Positions 1 to 6,430 are shown, numbered from the stretch's first letter. The stretch: 9,221 bases of DNA from an uncultured Sphingobium sp. (GCA_946479185.1 CAMLFF010000111.1:1-9221); one strand, 5' to 3'. Notes: generated from the letters alone by a model not told the origin. Made by a program: numbers and translations.

Positions 1-113
1 ATTACGAGCTGTTTTCTATGATTGCGTAGGCCTTTCATCATTAACGGTTTAGCGCCCGCGCATCATGCCATCTTGCATCAATCCTAAAAATGCTGCACTC
101 AAAATTCCCATTG

Positions 114-129
114 CCGGAAACTATTCCGG
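114..129. promoter_or_regulatory. Palindromic operator candidate upstream of the dioxygenase gene
   Basis: The 16-bp site CCGGAAACTATTCCGG has perfect 6-bp arms (CCGGAA / TTCCGG) around a 4-bp centre, 96 bp before the chosen dioxygenase start. A second 16-bp site with the same outer arms lies in front of the TonB receptor gene (5140-5155). Read in the direction of each gene, both fit GCCGGAAA-N4-TCCGG. IclR-family regulators are known to bind GGAAA/TTTCC-type dyads, and an IclR gene lies between the two targets, so it is the likely ligand. No convincing -35/-10 pair could be placed beside this copy. The rest of 1-225 shows no gene that can be supported. Confidence 0.6.
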
Positions 130-225
130 ATTCTGCAGTATGGGATGCAGGAGGCGGGAGGCGGGAATAGCTTGCTCTTCCGTTCCTGCTGGCAGGCAGT
201 TGAAGATGGCTCGTGGAATGTAAAA

Positions 226-1089
226 ATGAGTAGCGGCGGGATTACAGTCACCAAGATCAATGGGCTGATCGGCGCGGAAATTGGCAATGTCGATATCTCG
301 CAGGAGCTTGATGAGCAGATCATCGAGCAGATCAAAATGGCATTGGCGGAAAATGGAGTCCTCTTCTTCCGCGATCAGGATCTGAGCGCCGAGCGCCAGC
401 GCGCTTTTGGCGGGCGCTTTTTCCTGCCGGGTGCGGACCGCAGCGCGGGCATCACCGACGCGCAGATCACCATGATCGAGAAGGAAGAGCAGCAGCTCCA
501 AAATGTGGGCGGCGGCTGGCATGCGGATCAAACGTTCAATCCAATCCCCTCTTGGGGATCGATCCTCGCTGCCAAAACACTGCCAATAGCGGGTGGAGAT
601 ACCGCTTATGCGACGCTGGCGGCGGCCTATGACGACTTTTCCGATGGCATGAAGGCGCAGCTGGAGACCATGCGCGCGATGCATGATAATGAGCGCGTCA
701 TCACCTCCATGTCGCTGCTCCCCCAATATGCGAACGCGCCTCTGAAAGTGGTCAAGGCAACCCATCCGGTCGTGATCCGCCACCCGATCACGGGTCGCAA
801 ATCCTTGTTCGTGAACCGTGGCTACACCACGCACTTCGAGGGCTGGACCAAGGAAGAGAGCGCGCCGCTGCTGCAATTCCTCTTCACCTGGTGCGAGCGG
901 CCGGAATATCAGGTGCGGATGAAGTGGCAGCCCGGCAGCGTGGCTTTCTGGGATAATTTGCAGGTGCTGCATTATGCCGTGAATGACTATCATGGCCAGC
1001 GCCGGGTGATGCAGCGCATTTCCGTTGCCGGCATCGCGCTGGATCAGGCGGGCTGCACGCCCGCCGCCAATGGCCAAAAAGCGCAGTGA
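226..1089 (+). CDS. TauD/TfdA-family Fe(II)/2-oxoglutarate-dependent dioxygenase
   Basis: This 287-residue cytoplasmic non-haem iron oxygenase should couple decarboxylation of 2-oxoglutarate to hydroxylation of an organic substrate; many relatives thereby release sulfite or cleave an ether or ester bond. The iron triad is visible: H99 and D101 in GGGWHADQTF, and H249 in VLHYAVNDY. R264 lies 15 residues after the last His, where the family's 2-oxoglutarate-binding Arg belongs, and R260 is also conserved. The N-terminal GAEIGNVDIS and LFFRDQ motifs are typical. The ORF is open from an ATG at 145, but family homology begins just after the ATG at 226, which has a weak GGA eight bases upstream, and total length then matches the family (about 280). 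The VOC gene follows after 13 nt. The substrate cannot be read from the sequence, so neither taurine nor a phenoxy acid should be assumed. Confidence 0.9.
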   Translation: MSSGGITVTKINGLIGAEIGNVDISQELDEQIIEQIKMALAENGVLFFRDQDLSAERQRAFGGRFFLPGADRSAGITDAQITMIEKEEQQLQNVGGGWHADQTFNPIPSWGSILAAKTLPIAGGDTAYATLAAAYDDFSDGMKAQLETMRAMHDNERVITSMSLLPQYANAPLKVVKATHPVVIRHPITGRKSLFVNRGYTTHFEGWTKEESAPLLQFLFTWCERPEYQVRMKWQPGSVAFWDNLQVLHYAVNDYHGQRRVMQRISVAGIALDQAGCTPAANGQKAQ

Positions 1090-1102
1090 GGAGCAGATCG
1101 CA

Positions 1103-1492
1103 ATGATGTTCAATCATGTGCTGGTCGGCACGAACGATCTGGAAAAAGCCCGCGCCTTCTATGATCCGGTGATGGCAGCGCTGGGTTACTCCAATGGCGC
1201 GCCGGCGCAGGCGTCTGTGCTGGCCTATCGTAGCGGCGAGCAGGGATTTGCCGTGCGGGCACCGCGCAACGGCGAGGACGCGACATTCGCCAATGGCGGG
1301 ACGATTGGCTTCCGCGCGAAAAATACCGATGAGGTGGACGCTTTCCATCGCGCGGGCCTCGCCAATGGCGGCACCGATGATGGCGCACCCGGCGTGCGGC
1401 CAGACAGCTTCGGGCAGCCCTATATCGCCTATCTGCGCGACCCGGACGGCAACAAGATTTGCGCGATGTGGAAAAGCGTCTGGCAGAGCTAA
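1103..1492 (+). CDS. VOC-family (glyoxalase/bleomycin-resistance fold) protein
   Basis: This is a small 129-residue protein of the vicinal oxygen chelate superfamily. It begins with the usual first module (FNHVLVGTNDLEKARAFYD, candidate metal ligand H5, then a GALGY-like segment) and ends with YIAYLRDPDGNKI (DPDGNKI at about 113-119), the typical closing strand. It is one two-module VOC domain, possibly a dimer. The ATG at 1103 is preferred because GAGGAG at 1088-1093 sits nine bases before it and overlaps the dioxygenase stop codon, which suggests translational coupling; ATG 1106 is the alternative. The reading frame extends upstream to 1025, but that part overlaps the dioxygenase and lacks homology. 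The position suggests it acts on, binds or detoxifies the product of the dioxygenase reaction. Whether it is a lyase, isomerase, dioxygenase or binding protein cannot be told. Confidence 0.85.
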   Translation: MMFNHVLVGTNDLEKARAFYDPVMAALGYSNGAPAQASVLAYRSGEQGFAVRAPRNGEDATFANGGTIGFRAKNTDEVDAFHRAGLANGGTDDGAPGVRPDSFGQPYIAYLRDPDGNKICAMWKSVWQS

Positions 1493-1509
1493 AAAACTGG
1501 GCTGCCCGG
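1491..1509 (-). terminator. Possible weak terminator of the IclR gene
   Basis: Directly after the minus-strand IclR stop, the transcript would read a short GC-rich segment (GGGC..GCCC type) followed within two bases by six T residues. The stem is only a few base pairs long with a very small loop, so intrinsic termination is doubtful. The T-run is shared with the stop codon of the convergent VOC gene. No better terminator is visible for either convergent gene in the 19 bp between them. Confidence 0.3.
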
Positions 1510-1511
1510 CC

Positions 1512-2324
1512 TTATAGCAGCGAGGACGCGACCTGCTCGATTTCCGCCGCTGCCGCTTGCAGGGGCTTCAGCAAATCCGAGATCAGGCGCTCCACCGAGG
1601 CATTGCTGACGGACGTTGCTGCTACGAGCGATGCGGACTGAACGCCGGCGAGCGATAAGGGCACGGCGATGGAACGCTGGCCCAGGAAAATCTCCTGATC
1701 ATTGATAGCGAAACCGCGCTCACGCGCCTGCGCGACCTGATCGTTCAGGCTGGCGATGTCGGAGATCGTGTTGGGCGTGAAGGCTTCAAGCGGCCAGCCA
1801 TCGAGGCGACGCTCCAGTTCGTCCGCTGACAGTCCGGCAAGCAGCACCTTGCCGGGCGCAGTGGCATAAGCGGGCAAGCGCGCGCCCACATGCACAAAAA
1901 AGGGCTCGATCGTCTTGTGTGTACCGCGCGCAATGAAAACGACTTCCCGCTCGTCCAGCACGGTGATGCAGCAAGTGGACTCCAACTGACGCGCCAGCCG
2001 CATGAGCATAGGCTGGGCGACCTGCGAAAATGGCTGCGACGAGAGATAGGCGAAACCGAGATTGAGGACGCGCGGGGTAAGGCCAAAGCGCCCTTCATCC
2101 GAGGCGGCATAGCCCAGCTTCTCAAGCGTGCGCAAAATACGGCGCGTGCTGCCGGGGCTGAGGCTCAACTCGCGCGCGATCTGGCTGAGCGTCCATTCGG
2201 GATTGGCAGCGCTGAAGAGCTCCAGCACGGCCAGGCCCTTTTCGAGCGAGGGGATGAAATCATCATCGACCGCGCGTTCGGCTGGCCGCTTCCGCTCAAT
2301 CACCGCAGGATCGGACTTGGCCAT
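1512..2324 (-). CDS. IclR-family transcriptional regulator
   Basis: This 270-residue DNA-binding regulator has the standard IclR layout. An N-terminal winged helix-turn-helix spans about residues 23-85 (FIPSLEKGLAVLELF, then TLSQIARELSLSPGSTRRIL). A C-terminal effector domain (about 100-265) carries the conserved AYATAPGKVLLAGL segment and the GFAINDQE..LGQRSIAVPL region. Family members dimerise or tetramerise and respond to small acids or aromatics, acting as repressors or activators. The start gives the expected length, with about 22 polar residues before the HTH; the Shine-Dalgarno sequence is weak. It lies tail to tail with the VOC gene and downstream of the receptor gene, so it is placed to control both transcription units, and the two matching palindromes at 114 and 5140 are candidate operators. 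No copy of that palindrome was found before its own start, so autoregulation through this site is not supported. Confidence 0.92.
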   Translation of the reverse strand: MAKSDPAVIERKRPAERAVDDDFIPSLEKGLAVLELFSAANPEWTLSQIARELSLSPGSTRRILRTLEKLGYAASDEGRFGLTPRVLNLGFAYLSSQPFSQVAQPMLMRLARQLESTCCITVLDEREVVFIARGTHKTIEPFFVHVGARLPAYATAPGKVLLAGLSADELERRLDGWPLEAFTPNTISDIASLNDQVAQARERGFAINDQEIFLGQRSIAVPLSLAGVQSASLVAATSVSNASVERLISDLLKPLQAAAAEIEQVASSLL

Positions 2325-2452
2325 CTCGTTCGTCTTTCATCTTAATTGCGCGCGGCTTTGCGCCATCTAAAGTCTCGTGATGCTGGTTTAGATCAAGCTG
2401 AACAGGACTGTCTATGATCCTTTGCGCCCGTCCGCGTGCAAGCCTGAAACGA

Positions 2453-2493
2453 GATGAGGCTGGCGAGGGTCGAACGCCCCTGCCAGCCTCATC
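2453..2493 (-). terminator. Hairpin terminator of the TonB receptor gene
   Basis: A perfect 12-bp inverted repeat (GATGAGGCTGGC at 2453-2464 against GCCAGCCTCATC at 2482-2493) can add three inner G-C pairs below a 7-nt loop. It begins 37 nt beyond the receptor stop codon in the direction of transcription. The minus-strand sequence after the stem (TCGTTTCAGG) has only a short T-run, so it may act with Rho or mainly as a 3'-end stabiliser. It separates the receptor transcript from the IclR gene, which starts about 130 bp further on. Apart from this hairpin, nothing supportable was seen in 2325-2530, where the IclR promoter must lie unless read-through occurs. Confidence 0.75.
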
Positions 2494-2530
2494 ATGCACC
2501 TTGATCGGGTGACTGCTTGTCAGCGCAGGA

Positions 2531-5059
2531 TCAGAACTTCTTCTCCACCGTGAGGTAGAGCTGGCGCGGTGCAGCTGGCTGTGCACCTGTATAGGCTGCG
2601 CCGAGCGCCTGCGAGTCGAACACATTGTAATAATAGAGTTTGTTGAACAGGTTGGTCGCACCGGCAGCGATCGAGAAGCCATGCTCGTCATTCTGATAAG
2701 TCAGACGGGCATTGAACACCGAGCGGGCTGGCAGCAGATTGTCGAAGGTGGTCGACACGCCTGACACGACCTGGCTGGATTCATAAGTCCAGTCGAGACG
2801 CGGCGTGACCGATCCGGCAAGGCCCGGCGCATCCGCCTCATATTGAATGCCCGCATTCGCGGTCCAAAACGGCGTGTTCTGGCGGCGGTTGAATGTCCGC
2901 TCGCGGATGTCCGGCGCGGTCAGCTTGGTGTAGCCAGCAGAACCGTTGATGAGCAGGCCATCGATGGGGTTGATGGTGAACTCGGCCTCAAAGCCACGGA
3001 TCTTGGCAGGCTGGTTGCGATAATAGGTACGGCCAAGGCATGTGATGCCCGTGCCCGCCGCCACGACCGCTCCGCATGTGGTGGAGCCGGGAGGGCCACC
3101 GGGAAGCGGCGCGAGCGCGCGGTTACCGGGCACATTTCCATTTGACCCAAGCAGCGCTTCAGAACCCTGTATCGTCGTCGGGCGGTTCTTGAAGTCCGTG
3201 TAGAAGGCAACAAGGTTCAAGCGAACCTTGCGATCGAACAGATCGAGCTTTGTGCCGAGTTCATAAGCAATGTCGTCATTGCCATCAAACTGCGCGATCT
3301 GCGAAGGCTGCTGCGGACGCGGATCAAAGCCGGGCAGGGAGTTGCCGGTCGCAGCCGAGGCATAGACGAGGATGTTCGGCGTCGCCTGAAAATTCAGGCC
3401 AGCTTTCCAGTCGAGCCGCTTCTGCTGTGGAATGACGTTGAAGACGGTATCACTCAGGCTTGGCGACGTATCGAGCACATTGTAAAAATCGACCGCTTTC
3501 CTGTCATCCGAATAGCGCAAGCCGCCCACGATGCCGAAACGCTCACCAAATGGACGCACGGTCGCATTGGCGAAGACAGCCTTGCTGGTCGGATCGAAAT
3601 CGGAATCGATCAGGCGCTGGAAGTTGCTTTGGGGCGAGATGAAGACCGCGTGCTGCGAGCCCTTGGCGTTGAAGTAGAAGGCGCCGACGACCCAATCCAC
3701 AAAATCCATCTTGCCGGAAAGGCGCGTCTCGATCGTCCAATATTTCGAGGAGAAGGTGTTGGAGCGCATGACCACATTGATCGGCGAGCCATCATCATCA
3801 TAGCTGTGTGTCTCGACCATATCGCGATAGGCGACCACGGCGAGGAAATTGATGTCCGGCGTGATGTCCGCGCTGATCTTGCCCGATACGCCCCAGTTCT
3901 TCAGGTCGATGAAGGGCGAGAAGCTCGCACCGCCGCGCACGGCAGTGCCGTTGACCCTATAGCCATTGTAGAATGTGTTTCCGGGGATGACCGTGCCAGC
4001 CGCGATGGGATCACTAAAGCTTGCAAAAGTGCTGTACGGATCCTTCGGCACGAAGCGCTGGTCATACACCAGACCATAGGTCGCCGCGGCGGAGACGACC
4101 GTGCCGGATACGCGATTGTTCACGATGTTGACGATCGTGTCGGCGCCATTTTCACTGGTGTCGCGGATATAATCGCCCGTCAGCGTGACGCGCACTGTAT
4201 CGGCAGGCTTCCACAGCAGCGATCCGCGATAGGCCTGCACATCTTCGCCACCCTGATGGCCGACGACGCAATCCTTGGGCGTGAAGCCTGCCGTCGGCTG
4301 GTTAAGCGTGGACGAATAGGGGAGCGAGCCTGCGAGCGCGGGCGTGCCCTGACGGCGCATCTCGCAGGTGAAATCGAGGATCTTCTGATAGCCGGTGCGC
4401 TTCTTGGCGAGCGCGGAGACGGTCAGGGCCAGTTGCTCATTGAGCGGCACATTGAGCGAGCCACGAATATCCATCCGATCATAGGAGCCGCCCGTGATCT
4501 GGACGCGACCCGAGATCGCATTGGTCGAAGGCTGCGTGCTGACGATGTTGACCGCGCCCGCGAGCGAGTTGCGACCAAAAAGCGTGCCTTGCGGGCCGCG
4601 CAAAACCTCGATGCGATCAATCTCAAGCAGATCGAAGTTGGAGCCCAGTAGCGTCGGATAATAGACGTCATCGAGATAGAAGGCGACGACGGGCTCGCTG
4701 GCGAGACTGGTATCGCGATTGCCGATGCCGCGGATCGTCGCATCGACGCCGGGGCCGAACACACCCTGCGACTTGCGGAAGCTGGAGTTGGGGACGACCG
4801 CAGTGAGCTCGCTCACGCTGGTGATGCCCTGCTGCTCCATCGCTTCCGATGTGACAGCGGTGATGGCGATTGGGGTATCCTGCAAATTCGTCGACTGGCG
4901 GGTGGCGGTGACGACGATATCCTGAATGCCCGCATTGCTGGCGGCCTGATTGGGCGCCTCTGCCTGCTCGGCAGGCACCGTCTGCGCGAAGGCGGGTGCG
5001 GCCATAAGAGCCAGCGGCAATGCGAGAGACGGTATAGCCCCCAATTGCAGTTTATTCAT
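2531..5059 (-). CDS. TonB-dependent outer-membrane receptor
   Basis: This 842-residue receptor should import a ligand across the outer membrane using energy from TonB-ExbBD. Residues 1-25 are a signal peptide ending in PAFA, with cleavage before Q26. A TonB-box-like DIVVTATR lies at 47-54. The plug spans about 55-175 and includes IRGIGNR, AFYLDDVYY, and IEVLRGPQGTLFGRN at 150-164. The remainder is a beta-barrel ending in LYLTVEKKF, with the terminal aromatic residue needed for assembly. The start is fixed by GAGGGGAG at 5066-5073, six bases before the ATG. Only four cysteines were found, C232/C264 and C662/C674, each pair within what looks like one loop, so two loop disulfides are possible. 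The plug type is common in sphingomonads and does not imply iron as ligand; the neighbouring oxygenase and IclR gene suggest an organic substrate. No inner-membrane transporter is visible in the window. Confidence 0.95.
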   Translation of the reverse strand: MNKLQLGAIPSLALPLALMAAPAFAQTVPAEQAEAPNQAASNAGIQDIVVTATRQSTNLQDTPIAITAVTSEAMEQQGITSVSELTAVVPNSSFRKSQGVFGPGVDATIRGIGNRDTSLASEPVVAFYLDDVYYPTLLGSNFDLLEIDRIEVLRGPQGTLFGRNSLAGAVNIVSTQPSTNAISGRVQITGGSYDRMDIRGSLNVPLNEQLALTVSALAKKRTGYQKILDFTCEMRRQGTPALAGSLPYSSTLNQPTAGFTPKDCVVGHQGGEDVQAYRGSLLWKPADTVRVTLTGDYIRDTSENGADTIVNIVNNRVSGTVVSAAATYGLVYDQRFVPKDPYSTFASFSDPIAAGTVIPGNTFYNGYRVNGTAVRGGASFSPFIDLKNWGVSGKISADITPDINFLAVVAYRDMVETHSYDDDGSPINVVMRSNTFSSKYWTIETRLSGKMDFVDWVVGAFYFNAKGSQHAVFISPQSNFQRLIDSDFDPTSKAVFANATVRPFGERFGIVGGLRYSDDRKAVDFYNVLDTSPSLSDTVFNVIPQQKRLDWKAGLNFQATPNILVYASAATGNSLPGFDPRPQQPSQIAQFDGNDDIAYELGTKLDLFDRKVRLNLVAFYTDFKNRPTTIQGSEALLGSNGNVPGNRALAPLPGGPPGSTTCGAVVAAGTGITCLGRTYYRNQPAKIRGFEAEFTINPIDGLLINGSAGYTKLTAPDIRERTFNRRQNTPFWTANAGIQYEADAPGLAGSVTPRLDWTYESSQVVSGVSTTFDNLLPARSVFNARLTYQNDEHGFSIAAGATNLFNKLYYYNVFDSQALGAAYTGAQPAAPRQLYLTVEKKF

Positions 5060-5139
5060 AGCATACTCCCCTCAAACCCTATCGCCAAAGCGCGCCTTGA
5101 TTGCTGGGGGCTGCCCGGACATCGAGTCACGCAAAACAA

Positions 5140-5155
5140 CCGGATATCTTTCCGG
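5140..5155. promoter_or_regulatory. Palindromic operator candidate upstream of the TonB receptor gene
   Basis: CCGGATATCTTTCCGG is the second copy of the palindrome found before the dioxygenase gene, with the same length and identical outer arms (CCGGA / TCCGG). On the minus strand it reads GCCGGAAAGATATCCGG, matching the other copy at 13 of 17 positions in the same orientation relative to its gene. It lies 80 bp before the receptor start and would overlap the transcription start if the -10 at 5163-5168 is correct, a position suited to repression. The local IclR protein is the inferred ligand. Confidence 0.6.
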
Positions 5156-5162
5156 CTTCGTC

Positions 5163-5191
5163 GACATAGCTATGGGGCGCGTTGACAGCAA
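5163..5191 (-). promoter_or_regulatory. Candidate promoter of the TonB receptor gene
   Basis: On the minus strand, TTGCTG (5186-5191) and TATGTC (5163-5168) are spaced by exactly 17 bp, each matching the sigma-70-type consensus at three of six positions. The start point would fall at about 5155-5157, at the edge of the palindrome. The element matches are weak; the correct spacing and its relation to the operator are the main support. Confidence 0.35.
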
Positions 5192-5491
5192 ATAGAAATT
5201 TGGATTTTTTGAATGTAATTTCTACAAGGTTATCAATAGAAAAATTCTTATCGAATTCCTTATGTGTGCCTAGTTACGATATTGATGCATGTTTATTTTA
5301 GTAATGTTTCTCATCATCGAGACATGAGGAAAGTTTTAATCAAACAATACTCTAATATTATATAAAGTGACCGTGAAGTTTGTTGTCCCAGGATGAAGTA
5401 TCGACTGTTGCGATATGCAAAGCCACTTTGTTGCCCTGAGATGCAGGGATAAGAAGAGCTCTATTTTCTATAGCATAGTTATCTAGGTTTT
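5192..5491. other. AT-rich intergenic stretch without a gene
   Basis: About 300 bp between the divergent receptor gene and the small ORF before imuA hold no supportable gene. By hand count, 60 of the 200 bases in 5201-5400 are G or C (30 %), far below the flanking genes. It contains A/T runs, an AATATTATATAA block near 5353-5365, a small CCCTG/CAGGG hairpin at 5434-5448, and an imperfect 20-bp direct repeat (5379-5398 and 5427-5446, about 15 of 20 matching, both starting TTTGTTG). It may be a divergent regulatory region, a target of AT-binding nucleoid proteins, or the join between an acquired segment and core sequence. No inverted-repeat ends, transposase remnant or tRNA was seen. Confidence 0.5.
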
Positions 5492-5635
5492 ATGAGCCGA
5501 CATCGCCTGGCGCTGGCGATGATGTGCGGCGGCACCCTCCTCACATGCTTGCCCGTGTCGGTCACAACTCTTGCTCATGATGCTGGCAGGCCATCGCACA
5601 ACGCGCTCCTCCCCCTTGCCCCTCCCTCTCAATGA
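5492..5635 (+). CDS. Possible small secreted or leader peptide upstream of imuA
   Basis: A 47-codon ORF starts with ATG at 5492 and ends with TGA at 5633. The product begins MSRHRLALAMMCGGTLLTCL, which looks like a signal peptide (Arg-rich start, hydrophobic core about residues 6-27, possible cleavage after TLA at 28), followed by a short Pro- and Leu-rich tail. A weak AGG lies four bases before the ATG. GC content rises sharply at this start, as expected of coding DNA. It is in frame with imuA, and its stop directly abuts the LexA box. A 7-bp hairpin (CATCGCC/GGCGATG, 5501-5521) lies in its first codons. It could be a real small exported peptide, the 5' remnant of a truncated secreted-protein gene, or chance. 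No family was recognised. Confidence 0.3.
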   Translation: MSRHRLALAMMCGGTLLTCLPVSVTTLAHDAGRPSHNALLPLAPPSQ

Positions 5636-5644
5636 GAACATAAA
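5616..5644 (+). promoter_or_regulatory. Candidate promoter of the imuA-imuB-dnaE2 operon
   Basis: TTGCCC (5616-5621) and CATAAA (5639-5644) each match the sigma-70 consensus hexamers at four of six positions and are spaced by exactly 17 bp. The -10 lies wholly inside the LexA box. A start point about seven bases after the -10 falls on or next to the imuA ATG at 5651, which would give a leaderless mRNA. The stretch just before (5603-5630) is strongly pyrimidine-rich. Confidence 0.5.
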
Positions 5645-5650
5645 GAGAAC
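5636..5650. promoter_or_regulatory. LexA (SOS) box
   Basis: GAAC at 5636-5639 and GAAC at 5647-5650 are separated by exactly seven bases. This is the direct-repeat operator GAAC-N7-GAAC (GTTC-N7-GTTC on the other strand) established for alphaproteobacterial LexA. It touches the imuA start codon and contains the proposed -10, so bound LexA would block RNA polymerase until RecA-stimulated LexA self-cleavage after DNA damage. The perfect fit and the known LexA control of imuAB-dnaE2 cassettes make this a firm call. Confidence 0.88.
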
Positions 5651-6430
5651 ATGATTCGTGAGTCGGCACATAAATTGGCTGCTCTAAGAGCGCGCATCGG
5701 CGCGATCGAAGGGGCGATGCCATCGGGCGATGCAGCGCTGTTTGCGCTGGGCCATGCCCTGCTCGATGCGCGGCTGGGCGGCGGCCTTGCGCGCGGACGA
5801 CTGCATGAGCTCTTTGCTGCCGATCCCATCGACCAGCCCAGCATGACCGGCTTTGCGCTGATGCTGGCAATGCGGCTGGGCAGCGGGCCTCTGTTGTGGC
5901 TGCGGCAATGCGATGCGGCGCGCGGCTTTGGTGAGCTTTACGGGCCGGGACTGATCGACCTTGGCCTCGATCCCGCCCGCATCATCGAAGTGCAGGCCCC
6001 CAATGAGATTGCGCTGCTGCGCGCCGCGGGCGATGCGGTGCGCTGCCAGCAACTCACGGCGGTGCTGATCGAGCCCTGGAAGAAGACGCGCGCCTTCGAT
6101 CTGACCGCGAGCCGCCGCCTGTCCATCTCGGCCGAGAAAACCGGCGTGACCGTGCTGGTGCTGCGTAGCACCGCCGATCCCAGCCCGAGCGCTGCCCATA
6201 CGCGATGGCAGATCCGCTCGATCCCGTCTCAAGCGCTGGAGGCCAATGCGCCCGGCCCGCCAGCAATCGAGATTGCACTTTTGCGCCATCGCGGGGGAAT
6301 CGCCGCTTTTCATCAATGCCTGGAGTGGAACCGTGACCAATCTGCTTTCCACGAACCGGCGCTATCTGGCGGTCTGGCTCCCCTTCCTGCCAACAGACTG
6401 CTTGCAGCGCGCGGGAAAGGTATCGGCTGA
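5651..6430 (+). CDS. imuA: ImuA, RecA-like accessory protein of the SOS mutasome
   Basis: This 259-residue protein is the first member of the ImuA-ImuB-DnaE2 translesion complex. Recognised segments are LAALRARIGAIEG near the N-terminus, GRLHELF (49-55), PLLWLRQ (80-86), a central AVLIEPWKKTRAFDLTASRRLSI-type region split around W and K residues, and the C-terminal ANAPGPP..ELLRHRGG-like segment. The fold is RecA-like, but no intact Walker A motif is visible, as is usual in this family. ImuA interacts with ImuB and supports error-prone synthesis after DNA damage. The ATG at 5651 is the only possible upstream start, because an in-frame TGA lies at 5633; it directly follows the LexA box and has no clear Shine-Dalgarno sequence, consistent with a leaderless message. 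Its last 98 bases overlap imuB in another frame. Confidence 0.9.
   Translation: MIRESAHKLAALRARIGAIEGAMPSGDAALFALGHALLDARLGGGLARGRLHELFAADPIDQPSMTGFALMLAMRLGSGPLLWLRQCDAARGFGELYGPGLIDLGLDPARIIEVQAPNEIALLRAAGDAVRCQQLTAVLIEPWKKTRAFDLTASRRLSISAEKTGVTVLVLRSTADPSPSAAHTRWQIRSIPSQALEANAPGPPAIEIALLRHRGGIAAFHQCLEWNRDQSAFHEPALSGGLAPLPANRLLAARGKGIG

Noticed and set aside
400..480. Apparent small deletion or local frameshift in the dioxygenase between RFF and the iron-binding HxD motif
   Set aside because: The spacing from this segment to H99 is within about one residue of that recalled for E. coli TauD, so it is normal family variation rather than damage.
121..1113. Minus-strand ORF (330 codons) opposite the dioxygenase
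   Set aside because: The plus strand has the complete iron and 2-oxoglutarate ligand set; the antisense frame has no domain and no ribosome-binding site that stands out.
3713..3720. Third copy of the operator half-site GCCGGAAA inside the receptor gene
   Set aside because: The second arm TCCGG is missing at the required spacing, so it is most likely chance within coding sequence.
3629..4651. Long plus-strand ORF (340 codons) opposite the TonB receptor gene
   Set aside because: It is antisense to a receptor with convincing signal peptide, plug and barrel motifs; its translation is rich in Arg, Asp and Ile, resembles no family, and is explained by the GC-rich codon bias of the real gene.
5182..5187. 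Perfect TTGACA on the plus strand as a -35 element
   Set aside because: At 16-18 bp downstream there is only a T-run and no acceptable -10, and no gene follows within 300 bp.
5434..5448. CCCTG/CAGGG hairpin as a terminator
   Set aside because: The stem is only 5 bp, no T-run follows in either direction, and no gene ends nearby.
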